From positions 1 to 64,000 of the forward strand of contig JBBHKE010001584.1 in the NCBI GenBank assembly GCA_037447655.1: 64,000 bases of DNA, written 5' to 3'. Below the pieces are notes generated by a model that saw only the letters and a program-made list of their open reading frames with translations, ran no database searches and had not been told where the DNA came from. Below, in pieces: positions 31,933 through 46,900 of this stretch. Position 1 is the first letter of the stretch. Every line of letters starts with the position of its first letter. This DNA is from Zygnema cylindricum. Its lineage: Eukaryota > Streptophyta > Zygnematophyceae > Zygnematales > Zygnemataceae. The position numbers and the translations under genes were made by a program.

Positions 31933-34900
31933 GTATGAGGGGTGCCGGAAAGCAATGTGTGGAAAATGTGGGGGTTTCTGGCTTCAGTATTTTGAATCAG
32001 GAATCTAGTCGTTATGGCTGCTGAATCTCCAAATTTTCTATCTCTCTGCTGAATTTTTTTTGCTTGGTGCAACTTGGCTACATCCATTTTTTACATTTTA
32101 GAGTCTATTTACCACCACCATCTTCACAACTGATCAAGGCCAAATGCAAGTTTTTTATGTCATCTACCGTTAACATCATCACCATCGTGAGAATTTAAGT
32201 ATATATGTCCTTTAATGTCCACCTTCCAATGTCTCCATAAAACGTCCGATTTTCAATGGTAAATGTGCGTAATTGAATCGTTTCTGTCCAGCATCTTATG
32301 CCAAATGTCCAATGTTCAATGTCAGTTTCAAGTCTCCAACATCCAACATCTAACCAATGTATCCAATGTGTAATGTCCAACTTCCAATGTCCAATGTGCA
32401 TTGTCTTAATTCTGATCCAATTATGATCAAGTGGTCAACTTCTAAATTGACAGTATTCTCTTAATGAATAAAGCAGCTGCACTCCTTTGCACTTGTGGTT
32501 GATGAGTAAAGTGTTTGTATGGGTATTTTACTTCTGATTAATGAATTTTATGTTAATCTATGATAAATGTCTAGCTTTGTTATTGAATTCTGGTAGCTGA
32601 AATTAAATTTTTTATGGTTCAATGTTTTTTTTATAATAAATGACATCTAATCAATTGTATATGCTACATTTTGCGTAATTTGACTCTTTATTTTCTATCA
32701 GTCGTATACCTCTCTCCATTGCACTGCAGTGAATTTGCAAAGTGTTTTGCCTGTGTTGGCATTTTTCCCAGTGTGTGTTGGATTGGTGAACGCAAGACAT
32801 TAAATTTCTATGTGATTGTGCAACATGTTTCTATGTTAAATTTCTATGTTGTTGTTGAAACTTTTAAATTTGAGAAGAAATAATGACCGCCAAGGTGGAT
32901 GAACTAAAATTTCTCTGGAAAAAATCCTGTGCAACACCCAGGCTATGTAGTAGTGTTAGTGTTGAATATTTATACATGAAGATGTGAAGCTATATGGACT
33001 GCTGATGAATGTGAATTTTTGTTGTCCTCGATCGTTTTGGATCAAAGCAAAATAAATCTATTCAACAGTTTGAACATGACATGGAAGAGTTTTAGCCTTG
33101 TACTATTCATATATATGAGTGGTTGTGCGTAATGTTCAGCAGTTGTTAAACATGAGTCACACCATTTTGTCAATTATTAATTTCAAATGATCCTATTTTT
33201 GTTTCCCATTGTTTAAACAACCTTTGTTCGCTGCGTCTTATTGTGATTTCCAACATTTTATTAAAAATAGTCAATGTCATCACTCAATGCCGTGTTAGTG
33301 CATTTAATGTTTAATATAATTTATCTTTTGGTAGGCTGTAGACTTTGTATTCTGCTACCTCAAATGCGATTTTATTGTCTAATTTGTTCACACTCTTTTA
33401 CGTTTTTCTTTAAAGATGCTTTGATCAACATTCGTACGGAGCTTAACCCCGCGGATCCTGCTTTATTTGAGTCTTGGAACAAGACAAATGACTGTGCGAA
33501 ATGGCTAGGCTTAAAGTGCGATGCCTCCGGGAATGTTATTTCATTGTAAGTTTTTGAGCCGCTTAAGGTTGTCAAAGATTTGTGCGCAATCAAGTTCTGT
33601 TTCACAACCTTGCAACTCATTTATCTGAGTGCATTTCATGTACTCATGGTAGTTTGGTTTTGACAATATACCAACAGGTAAGCTTTGTTTACCAGTGTTA
33701 GGAAGCTCTTTGTTTTCACCTTAACCAGTAATGGCCAATGCACGTTAGCCAAAGAGATGCAGTCCTTAATTTATGAATTTTACATAGTTGGGTATTTGTA
33801 TCTACATCTATCCGTCGGTTAAATTGTACAGAATCCAGTGGGTGGGTTTTGGTGGGGGCACTTGCAACAAGTGCAAATAGTACCTCACGAAAGTGCCATG
33901 TTTGATTTTTCAAATTTGTTTTAGAAATAGAGACGACATGAAACAGATAAGACATGATTGTGAATGAAAACAAAAGTCAGAAAGGTTAAATGGCTGGATG
34001 AAAAAAATATGCCCTGTAATTATGCAGCTTTTAGATTTCTGTAAACATTTTCATGGTAGCTATTACTGTAGCGAAATGTTCTGCAATTATCCTTTTCCAT
34101 CATTTTAATCACAATGTCCATCCTGTTGTGAGTCGGTTAAAACCTGACCGTTATGTGCATTTTGAGGTGTAGCTCTCGCCATTGGCTGTGAAAGTTGGAG
34201 GATATGACTTACGACTATTCGGAGGTTTTTTATTATTCACATAAAGTAGCTGAGTTTCTAATGTTTGAAGTTCAATATCTGATTTTTACTCAAAGAACAC
34301 CTGTTTGGCAATAGAATGCTGTAATCCTCGAGGTTCTTTTATATGTCAGCTTTTTTTTTCTCATTTTCCCCCCTAATTTGAGTCACTCAGGCTCTATGTC
34401 TCTACGGATTTAATAATGCTTGAATTTTTCATGTAACACAAGGTTTATTTCAGCAGCAAATCCGCCTTGAATATGATTGACCTGTCATCCTCGTCTGCAG
34501 GTAACTTTCTTCTTCAACATTGAAACATCTTTTGATAACAAGTTTATGACACGTTAACCTCAAAAAAACTCGTGTTCTAAATGTGATTTTTTCCTATTTT
34601 CTCTTTCTGATTGATCTTGTCATTTTGATTCACACGTTTTCGCAGAATTCTCACCCCGGAAAATCTGACGTACCCAAATGGATCTACACTTGCAGCTGCT
34701 ACCTGTGATTCGACAGTTTTTTCAGGCGACAATCAATACAACGGCAGCCTTTCCGACAGTATTTCTGACCTCAAAAATTTACAAACACTGTAGGTCATAA
34801 ACCTGCTCTTTGAGTTGATTTTTTTTTCATAACAAGTCTCGACCACACATTCTGTTTTATCCTCAATTTGTGTCTCTGTTACTGAAATGCGCTTGGTCGT

Positions 34901-37900
34901 TTTTTTTTTAATTGAAGGAACAACTCTATCAAACTGTTCCATTGCTTGCATGTGTGTGATTCCATTGTTCCAGGGGAATGTTTGTAGCAGGAATTGAAAC
35001 ATATGAGAAACAGCTTCATTCACATTTACGTTTATGTTCACAGAATCAGCGGAATCAATCCTTTCTTACAACGAGCTTCTAAAATACATTTGGTTTCAAG
35101 AATTAGGTTTCACATGCAAAATCTGATGTAAACCATTTGCTGCTCCCACGTCACCTTTTGCTCTTTTCATACCTTTGACTAATATCATTGTGTAATATAT
35201 AGTTTTGAAATAAGGATGTTTTCCCTTTTTGTAATCAAACAATAGTTGTGTTTACTGTGGTGGTTGTACCATGTGGGGAAATGCATTTTGCAGGATTTTT
35301 TATGGATCAATTTTACAGGGACAGATACCATCGACAATTGGAAGCTTAACGAATTTGAAGATTCTGTATGTATACTTTAAACCTGTTCTCCATCACCTTT
35401 CCCCCCAAGCGTAGTAGTTTAATTCTGCTGAAGATTTCTTTTGGTTTTTTTATGGTGAGATTCTTTTATTGTTTAATTCTTATGAAAATTCGTTTGGACG
35501 TGTTTTTCTATGCAATACTTGCCCTGTTGAGGTGTTAGAGTACTTTTTTCTTGAGTCCAACACCTTTTAAAGTACGACAATCAATTTTTTAATGAGTGAC
35601 AAACACGTGCACTTCAAAATTTTGTGTTTCCTATCCAAGAAAATGGCAAAAAAAATTGAGGTATCTTTACAAATTTATTTTGCTTTGGACCCTCATTTGG
35701 GTGATCTAATGATACCGAAAGTTTCATTTTTTTTTTATACTTGAATCAATTATCTTTTCCTTAAAAATCTCACAGGTTTTGGATTAAACTCGAGTTATGT
35801 TGAATCTCTAAAGAGCTTGACATTACATACCGGGACGCTTTTTTGACGTATCTAATGTTAATGGTTAACATCTTTTGTTGCGTCTTCGTTGTTTTAATTT
35901 TCCTCAAATCTTTGTATTTTCCCTCATTGGATTCTGGTTTTCATTGTGGTGGGTTGAAGTATTCTTGCCGATCAAGTTTTGGAAGGTGCAATTCCAGAGA
36001 GTATCGGAAACTTGACACAACTAGCATACTTGTGAGTGTTGCATTTCCAATGAAAATGTATGTATCTACAACTGATATCTAAAAGTCAGATTCTTGAAAT
36101 CTATGTATTGACAATCTTGGGACGGATTATGAAAATAGTTTTGAAAGCCAAGAGTATGAACGAGTTCAATGTCTATTTTCAAAATCTGTTATCTAGTTAT
36201 ATAAAGTGATAATGATAAATAGGGAAAGAAAAGTGAGAACTTAAACCCTGCTCTGCAAAGTAGAGTGAAAGAGAAATACTGGGGCCTAAAGTGCGTTCCT
36301 ACAATTGCTTGACTTACATGTAGCGAAGAATCGCCCTACAACGTTTTTTCTACAGCTTATGTTTGTATTTTGCCACGCTCTTCAAGTTGTTTTTATAGAT
36401 GTGAATGTGTAAACCTAAAACTAGTGTGAAGTGCTGAAAATCCGCGGTAGTTTGAACCCAGTGGTTTGGTGTTCATTTACTTGCAGGGATTTCAGTGCCA
36501 ATCAATATTTGGACGATGATAGCAATTTGGTAACAGCACTCAATGGGACGCTACCTCAGAAACTCTCTGCACTTGTCAACTTAGAATACTTGTAATCTCC
36601 GCTACCTCAGTGTTAGGCGACCGCACCTTTCATGATGACACAAGTGCTTTCATTTTGTTCAGTGAAATACAAATATAAGGATATACAGTTTTCTGAGGTT
36701 TTTTTGATGAAAATGTACGCGCTAAAAATCATGAATAAGAACACCAATTTTGTCACACTTTTCCTTGTTATAAAGATGGCATTAATGTTTACGAAATTTC
36801 AAGTGCTTGTAACTGTCTAATTGACGCAGAAATTTGCGTGAATGCAACTTCACCGGTTCTCCCACGTTCATTAAGAACTTCACCAAGCTTGTATACTTGT
36901 GAGTCCTAAAAATGTTTGGGGTATGAAAATCATTGTATACTGTACTAGACTATACCATATTGTGTTAAAATGTATAACATTGAATAGATCAATTATATTA
37001 TTCAACGGCTGTGATATGTTGGGCAAGTCAAGTTTGGAAGACCCCCCTATCAAGTAATCCACAAGTACAAATGATGAGACTAAAGAATGCTATCGAACAT
37101 TTAATTGATTAGGTTTACACTGTCTTACCAAAACTGATGAGTGCCAATATTCCAACACGTCCCCACCTTAAGAGGTATACTAACTCTTCGTAGTTCATGG
37201 TGTGCTTATTTTTGGCATGGTCTCACTATGATAGATTTGGCCACTTCTTGGCATCACGTTGTAGCATTTTGTCATTATTTGCAAACCTGATAGTATTCAA
37301 GAGTATGACACCAAACCAGTAGGATGTTATTTATATTTATCTCATGTTTAGCTGCTGGTCTTGGTTTATCTTTCAACTGTACACAATTTGCTTCAAATTA
37401 TTGTCATTTTCTTTTAAAAACTTTCTGTTGCTACTTTACTTCTCTTGATTGTCAGGAATCTTGAATATAACCACTTCAGTCTATATCTCTCGGATATTCT
37501 TGGCGATTTTTCTGATCTGCAATATATGTGAGTATTACGAGCTCTTTTTCCCCTAATATCGAACACTTGCCTCCTAGATTCGAAGTGGTTTTCTGCTTTT
37601 AACGCTTCAAGTGGAACGTAAAGAGATTATAGTATGAAAAATAAATGATACATTGAATTTTTTCAATTACGAATATTTGACTTCAAAAGTTTATCATATG
37701 CTAAGTGTCATTTACTAAACATGAGAATGAAAGATGTTGGCGAGATAAAGGTCTTTTTTTCTTAGAGTTAGTAAATATTTAGCATTATAGCGGATGTACT
37801 TAATATGTCATTATGGGCCACTTAATTAAATAATGTTACCGACACTTTCTTGAGAATTTTGGTGAAAAGCGACTGCAATCTAATTAGTGTTATTAGCTCT

Positions 37901-40900
37901 AATTTGCGATGGGCAGTGTACCGTCGCAGAAAGGAAAATTTCTGGAAGACACAATTCCTTCAACTCACTTTGCTAAGTAGAAACATTGCACATGGCTGAT
38001 TGAATTTCATGAGGTGCATGTTGACATAGTCATGCATGAGGTGCATGATTTTTTCTTCCCATTTTTTTCAAACACGGTACTTTGTAGGAGACCTGTTTGA
38101 AATCAATTGAGTTGAAAGAGATTTTTTCGAAAGAAATAATTTGCTTTTTTTCCATGTCGATTAATTGATCTTTACGCATTACGCTTTCATATTGTCTTTG
38201 ACAAAGTATGGCGGGCGGGATGTCGGATTGGCATTAGAGTTGTGCGAGTACAATGTCTGAAACTCCCTACAATCAGTACATTCTTTATTGAAAACAGTCA
38301 ACAAGAGCAGTTGATAGCCAAGAAATCCATCTGCCAAAATACTTGGCTCTTCAAAAACATTTTTCAACAATTAGAAGCATTGGTAAATTTTAAAACGATA
38401 ACATTTTCACGTTTTTGGGAGTTTAAAAGACCCCATAAAACATGCCAAATTTGTTGGATTAGCTCTTTGCACTCTAATTATGTGACTTGCAAGTAGTGCG
38501 CACTAAGTGTGACATACGGAATTCCCGTAAAGTTTTGTGTTTGTACAATTCATTAGTGCACTTTTGTCTTGTTCACTTGACTTTTAGTTTGCGCTTCTCT
38601 CTTTAGTTAGCGCTATATCATTTTGATCAATAGGAGCACTTCTTGTGATTTTATATCCCCATAAAGTGGCGTCCACTCAAATGTATACATTTGGACTTTT
38701 CAGTTATTAAAACATCACTATGAAATCTGAAAAGAAGACTCTCCCTTTCTTCTTGTTCCCTTTTCCTCTTTCTCTTTGTCCTCCCCTTTGAGCATGGCAA
38801 CTCCCTCTACACATGTTATGGCTTCCTCTTCTATGCCTCCAGCAAAAGTGTGATGCAAATAATGGAACAAAATTTGAGGCATAAACAAATTCTGTAATTT
38901 TGAAGTGAAAATGAAATGTAAACCTGCATGAAGTTTTACTCAATGCACATGATTTCACATTGAGGCTGACTGACTCTAAAGTAAATACTATGTGCTACTT
39001 GCTTCATACTTAAGTCGGCATTGGTAAATTTACCCATAATAGATGTAGAAAATACTCGTTTTCTTGTGGAGTGCCAGCTGCTAAGCGACCTTCCGAACTT
39101 TTGGAGTAAAGTTCTGACTGAGTTTTTACCAATATGTTTCGAAGGGCTACTAAACATACTATTTTGTTTATTTATGTTTTTCTTCGAAAATGTAGATGAA
39201 CATCTTCCATTCATCAATATAATCTTGAGACATTTCATTAAGGGCACGTAAATGGGGTGTGGTTACAGGTATTTGCGCAACATGTCTTCACAAAAAGTTG
39301 GCGAATTTCCTGCAATTATTTCAAGTTACTCCAATCTAAAAATTTTGTGAGTGCCCTTGTCGACATGGTCCGACCCAAGTCTTTTGTCCAACTTGTCCAT
39401 TGCTGGGAAGTAATCCTGCTGTCTAAAGATGGTGGTAAGCTTTGGAAATATCGTATTTTCGTTTGTCAGGATTTGAATGTTCATCCCTTTGTTTGGCGAA
39501 TATTCACAGGTTCGAAGATGATTTGTGCGAAAGACTAATAGAGTTTTTAAGTTGTTATCATGTTCAAACAATCTGTATTTAATATATACGAGTTGGATTT
39601 AGTTGCACAAGGGGAAGCCGCATGACAAAGATTGGCAGTTTCTCCCACCTTAACAAGAAGCTTGTTCTAAAGCTTGTTCTAAGATTTTAAGTGTTATTCC
39701 TTGTTGGTATTTGATAATTATTGACATTTTTCATTTACATACTTAATTATTTGATTTCTCGCTAAAACTATGATACTAAAGAACAGTCAAGAAAATATCT
39801 TGATAAGAAATTGCAGTGTACATGGTATTAATATTGGTCATGAAGATAGTCACTGCCTTCAAAAAGTTAGGATATAAAAAATAATAGAAAAAGAAATATT
39901 TGAATATTGAAGCTGAATGCGCAATAGCGGATTTCAAGAACAACTTTCCTTTAATCGATTTTAAAGCTATAAACTATCATCGACACTTAATAATGTTTCA
40001 CAACGTGGCTTATCATGGACCATTGAATCTAGTTGTGTTAGAAGGATAAGTTAATGATGTTTGCCAAAATCTGTTATCAATAGTCTGTGTACCGTTCACG
40101 AATTTCATGCATGCCAAAAATATGAAGGTAAGCGTTTGAAAAATACTCATATTGAGGATTTTTGAAGCCGTCCGCAAATTTTTGGATGCTTCTGCTTATA
40201 CAACACAATATGGCTGGCATGGTGTCGCAGTGAGATTGAGATTATGCTATGGAGATACCATGTTACCTGAATTTATCCGTATAGGGTTAAATACCTTATA
40301 AAAACCATTTCAACATAATAGCATGACAATTTCTACTTTCTTGAAACTGGGCTAAACCAAACTATTGATAGACCTCCAATGTAAACCTAGGAGGGATTGG
40401 TGTTTTCTTGCAGGAGTTTGGCGAATGCAAATCTTAGGGGTTCTATACCGCCATCATTTGGTAACTTGGTAAACTTGGAAGAAATGTAAGCTTACTTTAT
40501 TGGGCTCCTCTGTGCTTGACTGCCTTACCTTTTCTGTTGTTCAATTGGAGTGCATTTTTCTCTTAGTTGGTAGTGTACCTGTTGGTGGTCTAATTGGTGT
40601 TATATGCTTACTTGAACCTCAAACTTTATTGCATTCTGCTGCATTTGTTTCTAATACTGGCCAAGGAAAACAGCCAACAAGAATTTTGGTAAGTTAAAGT
40701 TCTTTGCCAAAGATATAAGTGAAGTTTTCATGAAGAAATATATGGTATCCGAACAAAATATTTTTGAATTTCAAAATCTTCGGCCTCATATTTCCCAAAT
40801 GTGAGGATTGCGCTTCGAACAACCGTCCAAAAAAAGTTTTCTTTCCTTTTTGGTTATTTTCCTTATTGTTAGCATAATGATTTTCATTTTACTTTCTGAG

Positions 40901-43900
40901 GTCTGATGTACAATCAGTCGGTGTACAATCAGTCTGATTTACAATCAGTTATCACGTCAAAATTGGTGGGAAATTCTCAGAGTGACAAATGCCACATTCT
41001 GGTTATCAGAATTGGGTTGGCATCCTTGAAATGGTCTTCGGTTTTATGTAAATGTCATCTGCAAATGGATCCCTCAAAACCCTCAAACATATACCTTAAA
41101 CCTTACTCAAAACCTTGAAACCCTAAAAACCTTAAAAAACCTAAAAGAACCCAAAATGATAAATACGTTCAGACCATGTTTCTTACCGTCTCTCTGTTGA
41201 TCTTGGGATGGTGTGGTCCAGGGATTTGTCAGAAAATCAAATAACTTCAATTTCATCCAATTTTTCTTCGTTAAAAAAACTGAAGATCTTGTGAGTAATT
41301 AATCAACGATTATGCAAGGTGTTAAGTTCAGTAACAATGTTGTAATTTCTTTGACATGACCCAGCTGACTTAACATTGTCCTTGTTTGATCTTCTTTTCA
41401 TGCTTAGCTAGCTGGAATGTTAATGCACCGGAAAAATTTGGGTAATGGTTTCTATACCGATTTGAAAAATGGATCTATTTTGTTGCACAAGAGTTTGAGT
41501 TAACGATCCAAATTATTGATTAGGATTGTTGCTTTCATGGACTTCCATGCTGTGCACTTTTCAATTACGATAACACAAAAAAACTGGAAAAGCATAACTC
41601 CACTACTGTATGAAACTGACCTTTTCTTGGTATTTACTTGTTGTGACGCTTTTTGTTCTATATATGAAAACAATGTCTACTGTTGCTATCGTTTGCATTG
41701 GCCCTGTATATACACTGCACAATATCGCACCTTTATTCGAAACAGGAAGCCTTTTTTGATAAATGCTTGTTGCAGTTATTGTGAATGATGAGAAAATCAA
41801 GGTCAATGCTTGGTGGTTTTCTGTGATTCAAATTTGCAGGAACCTTGCAGCCAATGCTCTCAATTCCATTGATTATGTGACAGATTTGACGAGCTTGACA
41901 ACCTTGTGAGTATGCCATTCATATGCTCTTCATATTCACAGTGAACATTAGACATTGTGATTCCACTACCTCTAGAGGCTAAGAACGAGATACTGGAAGA
42001 ATTTTTGTCTTGAATGCTTTAATGATGTAAGATCGGCATGTATTTTATCGCTTATGATCTTTGACTTAGTGGGCAAAGTGTTGTATTCTTTTATAACATT
42101 CAATTTTGGATTTTCCATGATAGACGGTAAAGTGACATCCTGTATTTGTTTTTCTTTCCCTTTGGATATGATCAGGATGATTCAAATTAATGGATTGACT
42201 GGACCATTACCTGACCTTTCGAGATTACAAAGCCTCGAATACTTGTAAGTCCTGATAGCTATATGTTGTTTGTGATAACTTTTTTGTGGGAGTGTAATGT
42301 ACTCTTTTGGATTTGCTAGTACAGGCAACCTATGTTTTTGCATTTATCAAATGTTTCAAATAAACCCTAAAAAACCCTAAAATGAGAATACTTGGGTGAT
42401 ATTTAGAAAAACCCAAATTCTATTTGTTTCTGAAGTTTGGATTTGTATGGGAAAAATTTAAAGTGGATAGAAAGCAGAAGCAAGTATAGGGATAGTGTGA
42501 GGGGCTAAATTGTATCTGGCGGTTGAGTGATTGGTAAGAAACGAACTTGCAGTGAAAAATAAGTCACGACATAAAGTTTTGCCTCCAGAACTTCACCATG
42601 TGTGGTTTTTTCCAGGGTCATACAAAATATGGCTACTATTTCCAATGGTTTTCCTAATGCTTTGTTCTTATTTCAAGTTTTCCTCACGGGAGATTTTTGA
42701 GTCATGACAAGTAATGGAAATCCTCCTGGCTAGGCACAAGCAATGAATGGTAGTTTACACAAATGAGTTGTATAGGGTTGTGTTGCAGACTGGATACAAA
42801 GTTTATGAGGATTTTTTTTGACATGAATTAATTTTAAAATGCAATGAAGCATATCTCACAAAAAGTCTACTATGGTGCAGGGATGCAAACAATAATTTCT
42901 TCAGTGGGACAGTCGACAATGTCGTTTTCGGCATTCCTGCCTATTTGGCCAAATTCACAAATTTAACTTATCTGTGAGGCTCTGGCCCTTTAGGTGAAGC
43001 ATTGTTTTGTTGTGGCAACTCTTTAAGCTTTAATTTTTTAATCCCAGTATCTTTTGCGTTTTAGCTTATAAGGCCAGATGATCATTTTAACAGTTTTTAT
43101 AAGTACCAAAAATGCTACTTATATATCCAATATTTGCCTACGAATTACTGTACTAAAACTTGTAAACATTATGATATAAATCATGTCATTGTTGTTGGAA
43201 ATGTTTGTTCTATGGTTACTGTTTCATCATTTGTTTATTTTTTGTTTCTTAGGGCACTCTAGTGCTTGGAGCTAGCTTCCGGAAAACGTGTTGAAGTGTG
43301 TCCAAAAGGAATACTCAAACATCATTGATTATATAATATCCCTTTTTTTGCTTCAGGAATTTGGATTCCAACTTGTTTGGCGGAAATCTACCTGTAGCTT
43401 TGACCAATCTTAAAAATTTATCGACCCTGTAGGTTCATTCTGATCCACTCAATTCCCTGTATGTATTATATCGTGTCTTGACGGAAAATGGCTGACTGGA
43501 AAACTACCTTCAAATAATGCGCAAAATTAAGAACTGTGAAGTGTTATGACCGGTCAAAAGTGTTATCCAAATTATGGTTCCTGGATTTTCAATCTTAGAT
43601 TGTCTGAGAGTGGTCGAGTTGCGACATTGTGAGAAAAACAAACCTGGTTTTTCCATGAGACACTCTCCACATTGCTAACTGTTTTCGACTTTTGTGAGCT
43701 GCTCCAGTCCTTTACAAAGTCTCATCATTCAAACCTGTCATCCTTGTGGGATAAATATTTCGCTTTATCCTAAAAAGATTGTTGTGTTAATAACCTAAAA
43801 AGAAAATTGTGTTAGTAATCTGAAAATATTGTTGTGTTAGTGACTTAATACTCATTAGAACTCTCATTGTTTTGGATGATTTTGCCGACCGCAAAAAACA

Positions 43901-46900
43901 GTAGTTGTGCTCAATGCGGCCTAGGAGGACCATTGCCGCCTGAGATAACGAGCATGACAGCTTTAGAATATCTGTAAGTTTCTTCATTTATGCTAATTCT
44001 TGGAGAGGTGTGGCTTTCCTATCCAGCTTATTTTTGTTATTTCCTTCAATGGAATTCAAAGGATTTATTAAGGCATAAGGTTATTATTTTACATAAAACA
44101 AATACTTCGTTGCTTGTTTCTAACATAAAAATTAGACGAGACAATATGAGACGAGTAGTGTTTGGTTAGCCGTGAAATATTCATTAATGTGACGACGAAA
44201 TGACTGCAAAGAAGAGGGTCAGCAATAGCAATGTAGATAGATCTTTTAGTTGTAGCACTTGAAACGTTTTCTTGGAAAACGTGATACCAGCCCGTCTTTG
44301 TTCAACAGCGACGAAGGGGTGGTAATGATTGTCTCAAATCTTTTTCTACTTCTAAGAGTGACTCTTGGAATTGTATTTCTTTGTCTTTTCTGCTGCAATA
44401 GGAGATCTTAAGTAACCTGTTTTGTAGTGGTAAGCCTTATTGGAGAATGAAATATCGTTGGAGTTGCGAGCAATTTCTATGTTCAAAGTTCTAGCCAAAG
44501 TGACTCTATGTTTGTCACGGAGGTTTTATTCAAATCTTTAGATGTATGTTTCTTCTTGTCGTTATTTACAAGCTTAGAGAAGTATTTTCTATATCTTTTT
44601 TGAATCCATTTGTGTCGCTTTTCAGAATAATAATTGTCCACTTAGTGATTAAAAGAAAAATAGTTAAGCTATGCATTAGAGCTGTTCATTTCTTTCCAGA
44701 AGCTTTCACGAGGGAGAATGTACATGAAATGTTTTAAATAAGTGATTTAGACCTTCGGTTGTTTGTCATATTCTGGTCTCATGAGACTCCTATGACGCAC
44801 AACACTAAGCATCTGATCTGTATGAAGTGGAGACTCCTTAGAATTGTGACCAGGTTATTGGTCCCTGTAATTTTATTTGACGTTCACTCCACGTCACCTG
44901 TGGAGTGTTTATGCAGTTTATATCAGTGAAATTTGACTGAATTAGGTTCGTTGCTGTGTTTTTTCTCTCCAGTGATCTGCATGGTAATTCATTAACTGGA
45001 CAAATACCTGACGATATTGGAAAGCTTCGTAACTTGGAGAACCTGTAAGTTGAATATGTGCAAGTATGCAAAACAAACTAGTGAATTTGAGTTCTCAGTT
45101 CCATATGCATATCTCAAGTTTCCCCTAACCAGAATGGTGACTGGGAGTTCAGAATCGCATTATTTCTGGTACATTGGATTAAAAATGTTTAATTTTTTCA
45201 TATTACTGAAGTAAACTGATATTTTTTATTGAATTCAATGACGATCGTACTGTCCCAAGGATTTGATATCCAGAAGTTGAATTCAAGTAACTTTTTGTCG
45301 GGCGTCCTAAGTTAGTGCCACTGTTTTTTGTATAGGCTAAGAAGTGATTTGGCTTGATTTTTTTTGGAATCCGCTGTATAACCATGAATCCTTTTAGGTT
45401 GTGTTATAGCTTCACTTGTGTCAAAATTCATTTAGGATTCTTTTGGTTTCGAAGACAGCTTTCCTTTCTCATGGCAATTTTTTTCTTGTACCTGTAACTA
45501 GTCACTTTGCGCTTCGAGCTGTCTTAAAAAGCAACACAATATGTTCTCCAATCAGAAATTCCATGTTAATCGGTTCAATGTTTCTGTGTATCAAATTTTG
45601 GATATCTAAATACACCTGATACCAAACCAGTTTTATTTTTATTTTTGTTCAGCCAATTTTTAAATCCTTGGGAGTATGGTTCCTGCTGCGTTTGTTGGAG
45701 TTATTTATTTTTCTTCAAAATGTCATTAAAATTTTAGTATCTTTGCCGTTGAAAGTCATCAATTTCTCTCCATGTTTTGAAAGTTTCAAAGTCTCTATAT
45801 CATTTAAGATAGAATTAGAATTGGGATTATGTTTGACATTACGTGAAGGAATTTCAGTTTTTTTCTTAGGTGTGGGCGAAGAATTGTACTCACATTTATC
45901 TTACTTTTGATTTTTGGAAAACCAGGGACTTCTCTTCTAACAGTCTAACTGGAACCTTACCGGCTGGTTTTAAAGACACAGCAATCACTGATTTGTAAGT
46001 TGTTTTGGCTTTGGTCGGTATTAGTGCTTTAGAGATGTTATGGATTCATGTGGTTGTAGAGTACAGCTGTTATTTTCAAGAAATACTCTGTTTTTTGATG
46101 CAGACTTTATATCTTTAAAACCAACTGTATCATCTCCTAGTATAGCATCTAATTTTACAAGTTTGCCTTTTTTAAAGGTCAGTGTCTGGTCAGGTTGATA
46201 CAAAAAGCTGTGTTTCTCTTTTCTAACTCTGGTGCCACCTAAGAGTAATGCAGGAGGCTGAATAACAATTTACTTTCGGGCAGCATTACAAACAGTCTTA
46301 TTTCAACCGTTGGGGTTCTGTAAGTTATCCATGCCCCTGAATTCCGGTGAACTATGGCTTACTTAAGGAGATCAATTGTGTCAATCCTGATGTCAAAACT
46401 GAGTGATGAGATACAATAGCTTTCGTAAACAGTAATAGTGATGGACAGCGTTCTCGTCAAAGTATTATTTAATTCTTTTCAAGTAAATATGACTATCTCT
46501 TTGTTAGTTGTCAAGGATCTTAAAGCTTCGTAATGTTCATTATATTCTTTTGGAGTTATGTTTTTTTTTTGATGTCGCAGATGGCTGTATAACAATTCAT
46601 TTACCGGAGAGATCCCATCTGAAATTGGGGAGCTTGCAGATTTATCTGAAATGTAAGTTAATTCACATTTTTGAGGAAATTAATTTGGTGAAGCTAATTG
46701 TTTAGATGATTTCAGTATTATCTCCTATGAATTTTTTTTAGTGCATCACTTTTGGAATAGTTTAAAAAATACTCTTGCTTCGCAATTTGTTGTTTGTAAA
46801 ATATCATTTTTATTTTTGTTTTTCTTTATTATAATTAAGATATCTGACTTTGTGAGCTGTGAGATTATCAATTTTTTAGATCTTTATGCTTTTAAAGTTT

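Noticed and set aside
39474-39512. Possible extra LRR exon (LDLNVHPF-like) in intron 10
   Set aside because: Short, weak similarity, poor donor and wrong length; probably chance.
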